28,235 nt of DNA from Candidatus Bathyarchaeota archaeon (GTDB lineage Archaea > Thermoproteota > Bathyarchaeia > Bathyarchaeales > Bathyarchaeaceae), in the NCBI GenBank assembly GCA_026967815.1, contig JAPUUO010000005.1, positions 3,515 to 31,749 on the forward strand, in the 5' to 3' direction. Each line of letters starts with the position of its first letter. The stretch's first letter is position 1. Made by a program: the position numbers and the translations under genes. Under the pieces are notes generated by a model that was not told the DNA's origin, ran no database searches, and saw only the letters and a program-made list of their open reading frames with translations. Below are positions 8,303 through 16,517 of the stretch, one piece after another.

Positions 8303-8730
8303 ACTGATGCCTCTAATGGATTACTCGTAACTTAACGGAAACTAAAAAGGTTACTCAACGTTCGCTTACATCTCCACTTAACAACAAGCTCTATCAGAAG
8401 CCTAGATTATGTTTAGACCCACCAAATATCTCTCAGAAGCTGTCCCTTTCCGTATGTAAGCTTTGGATAATCAAATCCAGATACATACTTCTCTTTGTCT
8501 GACAGGAAAATTCCATTGCCAATTGAAAGCCAAAATTTACACTAATTATGGCAGAACTACTTGCCTGAAGTCCTATTGTTTTATTGAAAAGCCAAAAAAC
8601 AGACTATACGAGTAATTGCGACATAATTCAAACTTTAGACTATTATCCTACATCACCCATGAAAAATTGTCATCCCACCAATGAGATAAGGTTTTAAGCT
8701 TGAAAATAGTGTAAGATTCTGCTGGTATAC
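8303..8730. other. Gene-poor intergenic stretch with one coding-like remnant
   Basis: No complete gene is visible between the divergent DUF2070 and Sm-like genes. On the minus strand, 8413-8541 reads for 42 codons without a stop and gives protein-like sequence containing GFDYPKLTYGKGQLLRD, but it has no ATG, GTG or TTG start. It could be a gene remnant or chance. A TTTTAAGC stretch near 8692 is a plausible TATA box for the downstream plus-strand gene. No tRNA-like T-loop was found. Confidence 0.4.
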
Positions 8731-9012
8731 ATGTCGGAAAGTAGTCTACCGCCGACAGTATTTCATATGCTCGAAAAGAACGTTGGACGCAGAGTTGCGG
8801 TAATTTTAGATCCTTCTTATGGCTTCGAAGGCAAACTAATTGCGGTTACTCATGATCCAGCAGGAATATGGCTCTCCGACGCAGATGCAATTATCTTACG
8901 TGCGACAATAGCTCAACCCATACCACAGGTTGTTGGAAAAGAAAACCGAAGTGAGGTATTCATCAACCTTAGCGCGGTTCAACGTATCGAAGTCTTGCAT
9001 AAAAGCAAATAG
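8731..9012 (+). CDS. Small Sm-like (LSm fold) protein, putative
   Basis: A 93-aa acidic-to-neutral protein. The central pattern, NVGRRVAVILDPSYGFEGKL followed by a hydrophobic strand and GIWLSDADAIIL, then FINLSAVQRIEVL near the end, matches the alternating strands of an Sm/LSm barrel: Sm1-like first half, and an Sm2-like closing strand. Archaeal LSm proteins usually bind U-rich RNA as rings, but the usual Sm2 RNA-binding motif (I/L-R-G-D/E-x-I) is not obvious, so RNA binding is only a possibility. ATG start; likely short leader, given the AT-rich element near 8692. It converges on Sec61-beta, with a structured element between. Confidence 0.5.
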   Translation: MSESSLPPTVFHMLEKNVGRRVAVILDPSYGFEGKLIAVTHDPAGIWLSDADAIILRATIAQPIPQVVGKENRSEVFINLSAVQRIEVLHKSK

Positions 9013-9041
9013 TTTGATTCTTCTTGTGAATTCTTTTTAGA

Positions 9042-9110
9042 GGTGGGGGGTGCGCCTCAAGATTAATAGAGTGAGAGGAAGGTCGTTGACGCTATTACGT
9101 ACCCCGCACC
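9042..9110. ncRNA. Candidate structured RNA or hairpin between convergent genes
   Basis: GGTG (9042-9045) plus GGGGT (9047-9051) can pair with ACCCC (9101-9105) plus CACC (9107-9110), giving a 9-bp stem with a single G-G mismatch. Inside it, GCG (9052-9054) can pair with CGC (9090-9092) and CCTC (9055-9058) with GAGG (9075-9078). It is much richer in G and C than its AT-rich surroundings. It could be a small RNA or a terminator-like structure for the Sm-like or Sec61-beta gene. I recognise no known RNA family; it is not a tRNA. Confidence 0.3.
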
Positions 9111-9168
9111 ATTAGCATGTTGATAAAAAGAGGAATATAAGAATATTCTAGAAGATTATTTCATAATA

Positions 9169-9357
9169 TTAGATAGGTCCCAAGAAGATCCTTGCAAGAA
9201 TAACTGTGATTGTCAGAGCTGCAGCCAAGGCAACGACGAGTTCTGGTCTCACTTTAATGCCCTTTGTTTCTTCTTCAAAGAACCGAAGCAAGCCAGCGCT
9301 TGCTGAGGGCATGGGAGCGGTTTCACGTTTTTTAGATTTTCGACTCAAAACGCCCAC
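9169..9357 (-). CDS. secG: Preprotein translocase subunit Sec61-beta (SecG in archaeal naming)
   Basis: A 62-aa tail-anchored subunit of the SecYE-beta protein-conducting channel in the cytoplasmic membrane. The family signature is clear: a basic start MGVLSRKSKKRE, then APMPSASAGLLRFFEEETKG, then IKVRPELVVALAAALTI leading into a single C-terminal membrane helix (about residues 40-60). Length is typical. An AGGGTGGG ribosome-binding site is just before the ATG. It is divergent from glyA, with about 100 bp between. Confidence 0.92.
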   Translation of the reverse strand: MGVLSRKSKKRETAPMPSASAGLLRFFEEETKGIKVRPELVVALAAALTITVILARIFLGPI

Positions 9358-9461
9358 CCTAATGTTGCACGAATGATAAACACGATTTCCACTAATTAAC
9401 CTTACCTTTCCAAACTTTTATCTTGCTAGACCATAATGAATACAGACGTGAAGGTGTCTAC

Positions 9462-10778
9462 ATGACTTCATCACGCGAATATTACGCTAAATCTTTAGAT
9501 TTGCTCCAGCAACATCACAAATGGTTTCAAGAAACAATTCCGCTGATCGCAAGCGAGAACGTGCCGAGTCCGGCTGTGCGCGAAGCGCTTACAACAGATT
9601 TCGGAAACCGCTACGCAGAAGGCTGGCCTGGTGAACGCGTCTACGCTGGATGCCGATACATCGACCAAGTTGAACTCGTTTGCATAAATCTTGTAAAGAA
9701 GCTGTTCAGAGCAGAATTTGTGGATGTTCGTCCAATTTCGGGTGTAGTTGCAAGCTTAGTTGTTTATACTGCGTTCACAGAGCCTGGAGATGTGATGATG
9801 GCTTTATCTATTCCTTGCGGCGGGCACATTACTATGGGCAAGAAGAAACTAGGGGGAACAGCAGGTGCAGTGCATGGCTTGGTTGTGGAATATCTTCCAC
9901 TGGACTACAAAGAGTTAAACATCGACGTAGACAGAACAAGGAAGAGAATTGCCAAATTGGCAAGAAACGGAAGAGCCCCAAAACTTGTTGCATTTGGCGC
10001 CAGCGTGTTTCCTTTCCCTCACCCAGTTAAGGAATTGGCAGAAACGGTCCATGAGGTTGGCGCAACCGTAGCCTATGATGCAGCTCACGTGGCTGGCTTG
10101 ATTGCTGGAGGTTGCTTCCAAGACCCTCTGCGAGAAGGAGCTGACGCTGTGACTTTAAGCACTCATAAGACTTTGTTTGGTCCACAGCATGGCGGCGTGC
10201 TTTCGTGGGAAAAATATGCGGACAAGATTAAACGGGCAACCTTCCCCGGTATGGTAAGTAATCATCACCTACATGCGTTGGCAGGAGTAACTATTGCGTG
10301 CGCAGAAATGTTAGAGTTTGGAAAAGAGTATACTCAACAAATCATTAGGAACTCGAAGGCTCTGGGTCAAGCACTTTATGAACGAGGATTTAATGTTTTA
10401 GCAGAGCATAAAGGCTTCACAGAGTCCCATGTGCTGCTCATAGACATAACAAAACATGGCGACGGAGGCACAATTGAAAGCGAACTGGAAAATGCCAACA
10501 TCATAATCAATCGAAACCTTCTACCATGGGACATAAAAGAAGGACGCCACTTCATGCATCCGGGTGGAATACGACTAGGAACCTCAGAGATTACAAGGCT
10601 CGGAATGAAGGAGAGCGAGATGGAAGAAATCGCAGAGTTCATTAAAAGAGTGATTATCGACAAGGAAGCCGCAGAAGAAGTGAAAAACGACGTTAGAAGC
10701 TTTCGAAAAGACTACCAGAAGGTGCATTACTGCTTTGAAAACACCACCAAGGCCTATCAATACATCAAAATCCGCTGA
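9462..10778 (+). CDS. glyA: Serine hydroxymethyltransferase
   Basis: A PLP enzyme of 438 aa that interconverts serine and glycine with transfer of the one-carbon unit to a pterin (tetrahydrofolate, or tetrahydromethanopterin in many archaea). It shows IPLIASENVPSP near residue 30, FGNRYAEGWPGERVYAGCRY, the PLP-aspartate strand VAYDAAHVAGLIAGG, and the Schiff-base lysine Lys236 in LSTHKTLFGPQHGG. The ATG at 9462 is preceded by AAGGTG with 5 nt spacing, so I prefer it to the in-frame TTG at 9423. The 3' end is overlapped for 44 nt by the next gene. Confidence 0.93.
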   Translation: MTSSREYYAKSLDLLQQHHKWFQETIPLIASENVPSPAVREALTTDFGNRYAEGWPGERVYAGCRYIDQVELVCINLVKKLFRAEFVDVRPISGVVASLVVYTAFTEPGDVMMALSIPCGGHITMGKKKLGGTAGAVHGLVVEYLPLDYKELNIDVDRTRKRIAKLARNGRAPKLVAFGASVFPFPHPVKELAETVHEVGATVAYDAAHVAGLIAGGCFQDPLREGADAVTLSTHKTLFGPQHGGVLSWEKYADKIKRATFPGMVSNHHLHALAGVTIACAEMLEFGKEYTQQIIRNSKALGQALYERGFNVLAEHKGFTESHVLLIDITKHGDGGTIESELENANIIINRNLLPWDIKEGRHFMHPGGIRLGTSEITRLGMKESEMEEIAEFIKRVIIDKEAAEEVKNDVRSFRKDYQKVHYCFENTTKAYQYIKIR

Positions 10779-11199
10779 AACCACAATTTGGACAATAGGA
10801 TACGATAATAGGTCTCGAAAAATATTCTTGGAAATGCTACAAGAAGATAAAATTGAAGTCTTGGTTGATGTCCGTCGGTTTCCAACGTCGAAAGTTGAGT
10901 ATTTCAAGAGAGAACCAATGGAGCAATGGTTACCTGAGCAAGGAATCGAATACGTTTGGTTGGGTGAAGAGTTAGGTGGATATCGTCACGGCGGCTATAA
11001 GGCGTATATGAGAACCAAGCTGTTTAAGGACGGAATAAAAGGGCTTTCCGAGATTGCAAAGCAGAAGAGAACATGCATAATGTGTATGGAGCCAAACCCA
11101 AAGTACTGTCATCGTCGTTTTATATCGGCATATTTAGAAAGCAAAGACCTAAAGGTAGTACACATAATTGCTAATGGACAAACAAGTCTCTACAAGTGA
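10735..11199 (+). CDS. DUF488 domain protein
   Basis: A 154-aa protein. IWTIGYDNRSRKIFLEML at the start, VLVDVRRFPTSKVEYF, a GIEYVWLGEELGGYR segment, and CIMCMEPNPKYCHRRFI near the C-terminus are the hallmark blocks of DUF488. The CxxxxxxxxCHR segment suggests a cysteine-based or metal site, but the function is not established. The start is a TTG at 10735 inside the glyA 3' end, with AAGGTG about 10 nt upstream; no later in-frame start exists before the domain. The 44-nt overlap points to coupled expression with glyA. Confidence 0.8.
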   Translation: MKTPPRPINTSKSAETTIWTIGYDNRSRKIFLEMLQEDKIEVLVDVRRFPTSKVEYFKREPMEQWLPEQGIEYVWLGEELGGYRHGGYKAYMRTKLFKDGIKGLSEIAKQKRTCIMCMEPNPKYCHRRFISAYLESKDLKVVHIIANGQTSLYK

Positions 11200-11239
11200 A
11201 AAATTAAAAATCATTAGTTAGATAGGGGTACGCACAATC

Positions 11240-11539
11240 TTGCATATTTATAAATTTCAAAATATGATGCACCAGATCTATTTTCACCGTGACTCGAAGC
11301 GAGGAGCGAAAGATACATACTTGTGGCTTGTAGAGGAAGTAGAAGAATTAGGCGAAGCCATTGAAGGAAAAAACAAAAAGGCTTTAGAAAACGAGTTTGC
11401 CGATGTTCTCGCATGGTTGGCTTCATTAGCAAACGTAGTCGACGTAAAATTGGAAAAAGCAGCTCTTGGTAAATACAATCAAAAATGTCCAAGATGTAAG
11501 CAAATACCCTGTGAATGCCCTAGAAGCCTTCAACCCTAA
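11240..11539 (+). CDS. MazG-like nucleotide pyrophosphohydrolase
   Basis: A 99-aa all-alpha NTP pyrophosphohydrolase relative, probably a house-cleaning enzyme acting on non-canonical nucleotides. WLVEEVEELGEAIEG followed by LENEFADVLAWLASLANV gives the ExxE...ExxD metal-binding pattern of MazG-like proteins. A cysteine-rich end, CPRCKQIPCEC, could hold a metal ion and is seen in some archaeal members. The TTG at 11240 keeps the HIYKFQNMMHQIYFHRDSKRG block that belongs to the domain; ATG at 11264 or 11267 is the alternative. No strong ribosome-binding site. About 40 bp after DUF488. Confidence 0.75.
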   Translation: MHIYKFQNMMHQIYFHRDSKRGAKDTYLWLVEEVEELGEAIEGKNKKALENEFADVLAWLASLANVVDVKLEKAALGKYNQKCPRCKQIPCECPRSLQP

Positions 11540-11587
11540 CCCGTGCGGCAAAGTCCTTTACAAATAATACAATTTGTCAGAACAATG

Positions 11588-11869
11588 TCAGAGGAGGCAA
11601 AGAAAAGCTCTGATAAGAGCCTGTTGTCCAGCGCCAGTTAATTCCCAGCGGAAAGGCCTTTTCCCTTTACGAGCAACAACTTTTTCGGCTTCAAAAAGGT
11701 GTAGGTGATGAAGTACCACCGCATAGCTCATTCCGGTTTCTTCTGCAAGGTTTTTGGCGTTAGACGGCTGCTTTTCCAGAAAACGTGCAATTCGTGAACG
11801 AGCTAGCAATCCTAATCGAACATTTCTCGTCTCCACTAAGAAGGCTTTCGGATGGTATTTTTCCTTCAC
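11588..11869 (-). CDS. Winged-helix (ArsR-like) DNA-binding protein
   Basis: A 93-aa protein whose body is one winged helix: LLARSRIARFLEKQPSNAK, then NLAEETGMSYAVVLHHLHLF as helix-turn-helix, then a wing around VVARKGKRPFRWELTGAGQQAL. Such proteins usually regulate transcription; the target is unknown. The GTG start has GAGGAG 5 nt upstream. It lies 26 nt after the PolD large subunit and probably ends that operon. Confidence 0.8.
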   Translation of the reverse strand: MKEKYHPKAFLVETRNVRLGLLARSRIARFLEKQPSNAKNLAEETGMSYAVVLHHLHLFEAEKVVARKGKRPFRWELTGAGQQALIRAFLCLL

Positions 11870-11895
11870 CAGGACTCCTCAAACTATTCTTGGTT

Positions 11896-14800
11896 TTAGG
11901 CAATAAAGTCTTTGAGGCTTATCTGTGTAGGTTTTCTGCCTTCAAAAAGAGAGTTAATCTCCTCCTGAACGAGCATCAGGCGCTGAGCATAATAGTTCGG
12001 CAGCTCATACCTGCGAATTAACTGGTTTGCAGCCTCCAAATATTTTTGAATTCCGCCTCGGTAGACCGTTAAGGTTAAGGATCCCCCGCACTCTAGACAC
12101 ACGCCCTTCAATGGTAGCCTTCTGAACTTCTTGTTGCAAGCCTTGCAACGAAAACCCTGAGTGGAAAACGCTCGCAGATTACCCGAAATATCGCGCATAA
12201 AATGGGTTGTTAAAACTATTTGAGCTACTTCTTTGGCGTCTACAGCCTCGATTTTCTCCGCGAGTTGAAGTTGGTTCTTCAACTTGTCGACCATCCGCCC
12301 CAACTTTTTATATGCGCTTTCGCGATTCCCAGAGTTAATGTTAGAGACTGGAACTGTGTAGCTGAACCCTTGAAACTGTGCTTCACTGCCCAACCTATGC
12401 TCTACAATATCTATAATGGGACTAATTTCGTGCGGCGGCACGTTCCGCAAAGTCTTCTCATAAAAAACCAGCGGATACACATCCGCAACATCCACCTCAT
12501 GCGCTTGCCGTTGAACCTCAATAGGGTTAACCACTGGAATTATGAACAACGGTGCATCCATAATCCCACCAATCTGAGCAGGCAAGTATGATTTCGAAAA
12601 GTTTAGAACTGTATCCAATCCAAGCATCAAAGCGTCTTCGTCGCCATCGCAGTCTCTACGCTTAGCTGAGTGCCATAGAGGGTGCGCGTAACAAACCTGT
12701 AAACGTGTGAAGCCGATGATTCTTCCAAGAATTCCCACAGAAGTGTGAGGGGCTAACCCTATAACTAAGTGCCCCATGAGATCGTCAGTTCGTTTGACAT
12801 TGTAGTAGGCTGGAAGTCCATAGACCTTCTCCAGGAGTTCGTCGAGAAAACTGGCTACACGAACAAAATATTTCGCACATTCTGTTGGAATAACAACATC
12901 TTGAGTCTTCAACTCACATATCTGGTCAAGCTGAGCCAAAGGATCCCCGTTGACGTCGTTTAGGTATCCCAACTGCCTCAGCCTTTCTACTGATACGCCT
13001 ATTTCCTGAGCTTTGAAATGGGTTAATGGTGCATTAGTCGCATCAAATCGTGTTGTCCCGTCTTTGAAAACCGACAAATCATGTTTGGCTCTCAGAATTC
13101 CCTTTTCAACGATTTCAGGAGTCTTCGACTCATTTGTCAGTCCTTTAACCCCCTTCACAATCGAGGGAAAAGGGAGATTCAACCTTTCACATGCTTCTTC
13201 AACTAGTTCCCTGAAATTCACTGCTTGCTTCTCAAAACTTTTCGTTCTGCTCTTACAAACTGGGCATAAACGCTCTTTGACAATGCGTTTACACTGAGGA
13301 CACACACGTTCAATAATGGTCTCCACTTCGCATCCGGGGCATTTCACTTTGAAGGTTACTTCACGACAGCTGGGACAACGCCTTCTAGCAAGTTCAACTT
13401 CAACGACCGCTTTGCTGGATGCTTTTGCTAGATTCCGCCGGGAACCACCAGCTAATCCTGTTGGGAAAAGCGCGTGAACAAGAGGATGCATTTCGCGTCT
13501 TTTAGCTTTTTCAGGACGCCCCATTCTCGCGCCAACAACAGTAGGTGCCTTTTCCCGAACAACAATTCCAGTTAGATTTTTGATGACCTCCAAGACGGGT
13601 TTAACATGGGACATTCGCTTTTTTGGAACTTGCAATCCCAAGCAAAACGCAAAAATTGACGCATCATCCTTTTCAATTTTAATTCTTTTATTAACGACCC
13701 TATGGGGCACACACAATTTTTCCAGCAAGGTTTTTACAGAAGCATCTGATACACCGGTTATATCATAAATCACTTCGCTCTCTTTGCTGACTTCACAGTT
13801 GATAAGCCACGTCTTCAGTTTTCGGAAATCTTCCGTGGAGATGTTGTGCCAAAAATACGTAAAGGTGGGATGAAGCGGCACATTAAGAGCAGAAGCCAGC
13901 TTTAAAGCTTCTTCGGCTGTTGGCTTATTTTCAAAAGGGTCTCTCAAAAACATCTCTAAACGACCGACGTCGATTTCAGCTTCTGTGGCAGCTGCATTTG
14001 GATCCTTATTAAACATAATCTTGATTACTGCTTGTAGTTCTTGGCTCCACCATTCTTCAGTATAGCCAGATTGGGGAAGCGGCTCATTGCTGTAGAGGAA
14101 GTCACCAAATCCAATCAAAATGTCGCCGAGAGAAAGTATCTTATCAATCATATTTTTGACTTGTCCAAAATTCTTAGTTGTAACCTGCACAACTGAACCG
14201 TCTTTTAGTCGAACAATGGGGGGCTCGATCGAGTCGACTGGAAGAACTGTTCCAGCTTTGCCTGGTCTTTCAACGCGAAGTTGAGTGCCAGCGGCTAAAA
14301 AGTTTTGAAGAACCATCATCGTTGCTGGGTGAACGCCAACTGCGGCTAATCCCGTGTTTCTTGCTCTTCCGTAGCGAAGCCTGAAACCACCTTGTCTAGA
14401 AGGAAAGGAGAACACAGGACGCCCAGCAATTACCTCCTCCATGAACCCAGCGGTCTTTTTCTCTTCAATCTCCTGCATTCTTCTCAGCCAGTCCCAGCCT
14501 TCAATCCCCATTTTCTTCACAATGGCCCAAACTTTCAAAGATCGCCCAACAACACCATCGTTCACAACGCGGAGGGCGCCGCCACGCACACGATTAGTTT
14601 CAACACGCGGCAGATTACGAAACGACGAAACTTCCACAGGGTCTGATTCCGTTCCATTCACTTCTACTGGGAGTGATTGTAGAGCGTTTCTTAATTCTTC
14701 ATCAGAAACCCTGTATTGAAAACGGGACACAGATCGTTCGTAAAGCCGTATCTCCTCGATAAATCTCCCAATTTCCTCAGGTGTAGGCTTGTATCGGTCC

Positions 14801-15309
14801 AGCCCCAAAAGTCGTCTTACAAAATCACCAACCACCAGCGTCAGAGCCTGGTCGGTTCCACCTGCAGAGCGTATTGGTTGAGCAAAATATATGGCAAGGT
14901 ATTTTGTTCTATCAAGATTGCTTTTAACGGCCACTCGTGCTACACCTTGTAAGGGCGCCGCTGTGATACCTTCGGTGAAAATTGCAAGAGCAGTTCTAAT
15001 TGCTTGGTCAGCAGCTTCACATGCATCCATGTGTCCAAATTTGCCATAGATTGCTTCTTCAGCAATCTTAAAGGCAAGTTCTTCTCGGGGCAACTTTTTG
15101 CTTAATTCTCTTATGCTTTCAGCGACACCAGACGGCCCAACTAAGCCTTCGACAAGGCTTGCCATGTCCTTTGCTATCTCAGGCTCGGGAGTCGACGATG
15201 GATCTAATCTCTTTTCTCGAGCTTTCCTTGCAAACTGGTATACTTTCTCGAGTTGACTTTCTAAAAAGGAAAAGTACTCTTGGTATTCTCTACTCATCTT
15301 CGTGTTCAA
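11896..15309 (-). CDS. polC: DNA polymerase D, large catalytic subunit (DP2)
   Basis: The 1137-aa catalytic subunit of the archaeal replicative polymerase PolD, which works with DP1 (also encoded here) and the sliding clamp. Visible: the N-terminal SREYQEYFSFLE block, SAGGTDQALTLVVGDFVRR, the gene's long core, a cysteine cluster of four CxxC pairs at about 645-685, the catalytic KRRDCDGDEDALMLGLD at about residues 884-900, and a second zinc-type cluster CKAC...CLEC at about 1055-1075. The last nine residues, QISLKDFIA, fit a PCNA-interacting (PIP) box. No intein interrupts it, unlike DP2 of several Euryarchaea. ATG start 22 nt after GGGP synthase, in an operon with Elf1-like protein, GGGP synthase and a small winged-helix protein. 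Confidence 0.96.
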   Translation of the reverse strand: MNTKMSREYQEYFSFLESQLEKVYQFARKAREKRLDPSSTPEPEIAKDMASLVEGLVGPSGVAESIRELSKKLPREELAFKIAEEAIYGKFGHMDACEAADQAIRTALAIFTEGITAAPLQGVARVAVKSNLDRTKYLAIYFAQPIRSAGGTDQALTLVVGDFVRRLLGLDRYKPTPEEIGRFIEEIRLYERSVSRFQYRVSDEELRNALQSLPVEVNGTESDPVEVSSFRNLPRVETNRVRGGALRVVNDGVVGRSLKVWAIVKKMGIEGWDWLRRMQEIEEKKTAGFMEEVIAGRPVFSFPSRQGGFRLRYGRARNTGLAAVGVHPATMMVLQNFLAAGTQLRVERPGKAGTVLPVDSIEPPIVRLKDGSVVQVTTKNFGQVKNMIDKILSLGDILIGFGDFLYSNEPLPQSGYTEEWWSQELQAVIKIMFNKDPNAAATEAEIDVGRLEMFLRDPFENKPTAEEALKLASALNVPLHPTFTYFWHNISTEDFRKLKTWLINCEVSKESEVIYDITGVSDASVKTLLEKLCVPHRVVNKRIKIEKDDASIFAFCLGLQVPKKRMSHVKPVLEVIKNLTGIVVREKAPTVVGARMGRPEKAKRREMHPLVHALFPTGLAGGSRRNLAKASSKAVVEVELARRRCPSCREVTFKVKCPGCEVETIIERVCPQCKRIVKERLCPVCKSRTKSFEKQAVNFRELVEEACERLNLPFPSIVKGVKGLTNESKTPEIVEKGILRAKHDLSVFKDGTTRFDATNAPLTHFKAQEIGVSVERLRQLGYLNDVNGDPLAQLDQICELKTQDVVIPTECAKYFVRVASFLDELLEKVYGLPAYYNVKRTDDLMGHLVIGLAPHTSVGILGRIIGFTRLQVCYAHPLWHSAKRRDCDGDEDALMLGLDTVLNFSKSYLPAQIGGIMDAPLFIIPVVNPIEVQRQAHEVDVADVYPLVFYEKTLRNVPPHEISPIIDIVEHRLGSEAQFQGFSYTVPVSNINSGNRESAYKKLGRMVDKLKNQLQLAEKIEAVDAKEVAQIVLTTHFMRDISGNLRAFSTQGFRCKACNKKFRRLPLKGVCLECGGSLTLTVYRGGIQKYLEAANQLIRRYELPNYYAQRLMLVQEEINSLFEGRKPTQISLKDFIA

Positions 15310-15331
15310 ACGGCTTCTTCCTTTCGAAGAG

Positions 15332-16108
15332 CTAATATTTTGTGCTCCCGGATTTTACACACGCTACAATAGCACCAATTTTATCCCTTAAGTTTCCTTC
15401 TTCTTCGGTTATCGTGCCTGTCACAACAGCGTCTGCTCCAGCACCTACTAAGTTCCTTGCTTGTTCAACTGTTCGTATGCCTCCGCCAACGATAAGTGGA
15501 ATATTAATTGCACCTTTCACCATTCGAATCATAGTGTTTGGCACGGGTTGTTTCACTCCAGATCCGCCTTCTAAATACACAAAGCGCATACCAAAATATT
15601 GAGCAGCCAATGCATGTGCAACAGCTAATTCCGGTTTATCGTGAGGAATTGGACAAGCCCGTCCTACAACGCTGACTGTTCCACCTTCGCCAACAGTGAC
15701 GTAACCGAGAGGAATTGTTTCTAGACCATATTTTCTGATTATTGGGGCACCTAAAACCTGAACCCCAGCTATGAAGTAAGGGTCAGAGGAGTTGAGAAGA
15801 GACATAAACCATATGGCATCTGCGTATCTGCTAATTCCTGTAATGTTGTTAGGAAATAGTATAACTGGAATTTTCACGGCTTTCTTTATAGCTTTTACAA
15901 TAACATCCAAATGTGGAGTAGAAACGATTGTGGAACCGCCAACCATCACAGCAGCTGTTCCGCATAATTCGACTTCGCGCGCGGTCTTGGCCGCTGGTTC
16001 GGACGAAAACTCTTCTGGATCGAGAAGAGCGAAGTGAATGGCGCCATCCTTTTGAATTTTGTTTAGCAAGTATTTTTCCACTTGACCTCTCATGGGGAAC
16101 GCCTTCAT
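15332..16108 (-). CDS. Geranylgeranylglyceryl phosphate synthase
   Basis: A 258-aa TIM-barrel enzyme that joins geranylgeranyl diphosphate to sn-glycerol-1-phosphate, the first committed step of archaeal ether-lipid synthesis. Motifs of the GGGPS/PcrB family: HFALLDPEEF near residue 25, VMVGGSTIVS, VILFPNNITGIS, YLEGGSGVKQPVP, and the phosphate-binding loops LIVGGGIRT and GADAVVTGT. The ATG overlaps the upstream stop by 4 nt (ATGA). It sits between the Elf1-like gene and DP2. Confidence 0.93.
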   Translation of the reverse strand: MKAFPMRGQVEKYLLNKIQKDGAIHFALLDPEEFSSEPAAKTAREVELCGTAAVMVGGSTIVSTPHLDVIVKAIKKAVKIPVILFPNNITGISRYADAIWFMSLLNSSDPYFIAGVQVLGAPIIRKYGLETIPLGYVTVGEGGTVSVVGRACPIPHDKPELAVAHALAAQYFGMRFVYLEGGSGVKQPVPNTMIRMVKGAINIPLIVGGGIRTVEQARNLVGAGADAVVTGTITEEEGNLRDKIGAIVACVKSGSTKY

Positions 16109-16350
16109 TTGTGCGCTCTTATACTAGCATAATACTTGTCTGTGAAAACACAGTATACATCAATTTCCTTGTACGCAGGTTTGTATGGCATTTCCTCTGT
16201 TAAACCGCAGCTTCCACAGCGCACAACCGCACGTTCTTCGCCTTTCAACAACTCTACTCTAATGGCCTCTTTTCCACATCTGGGACACAAAAAAACCTTT
16301 GGCAATCGTTTCTTGGGTATACGCACAACTTTTCTGCGTCTTCGTCCCAT
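16105..16350 (-). CDS. Elf1-like zinc-ribbon protein (putative transcription elongation factor)
   Basis: An 81-aa protein. A basic MGRRRRKVVRIPKKRLPKVF tail precedes one zinc ribbon, FLCPRCGKEA...VVRCGSCGL, with CxxC pairs at about residues 22-25 and 45-48, followed by a short beta-rich end (about residues 59-77, IDVYCVFTDKYYA). This matches archaeal Elf1, a transcription elongation factor relative, though the exact role in archaea is inferred. GGAGG lies 9 nt before the ATG, and a TTTAA-type AT-rich box near 16422-16430 is a plausible promoter for the four-gene operon. Confidence 0.8.
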   Translation of the reverse strand: MGRRRRKVVRIPKKRLPKVFLCPRCGKEAIRVELLKGEERAVVRCGSCGLTEEMPYKPAYKEIDVYCVFTDKYYASIRAHK

Positions 16351-16488
16351 CTTAAAACCTCCAAGTAACCATTAATTTGTTTCAACACTAAGTTACATTT
16401 CAGTAAAGTAGGTTATCTGCGCTTAAATATTTGTTCACATACGATGTGCTATTCAAAAAGGTGCGAATTTGATAATACAGAGTTATGC

Positions 16489-16497
16489 TATAAAAAG
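16489..16497 (+). promoter_or_regulatory. TATA box for the nadE operon; transcript likely leaderless
   Basis: TATAAAAAG at 16489-16497 is a near-consensus archaeal TATA box. Its centre lies about 25 nt before the GTG start at 16518, the usual distance from TATA to transcription start, so the mRNA should begin at or next to the start codon. The absence of a ribosome-binding site before 16518 fits this. Confidence 0.6.
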
Positions 16498-16517
16498 GTT
16501 GAAAGCTCAATAAGAAT

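Noticed and set aside
8455..8490. Possible tRNA T-arm around GGATAATCAAATCC
   Set aside because: The loop lacks the TTC-purine-A core and no acceptor or anticodon arm can be drawn.
9042..9110. tRNA or known small RNA
   Set aside because: There is no T-loop, no anticodon arm, and no C/D or H/ACA box pattern; kept only as an unclassified hairpin.
11214..11492. Minus-strand open frame of 92 codons
   Set aside because: It is antisense to the MazG-like gene, whose metal-binding pattern is clear in the plus frame.
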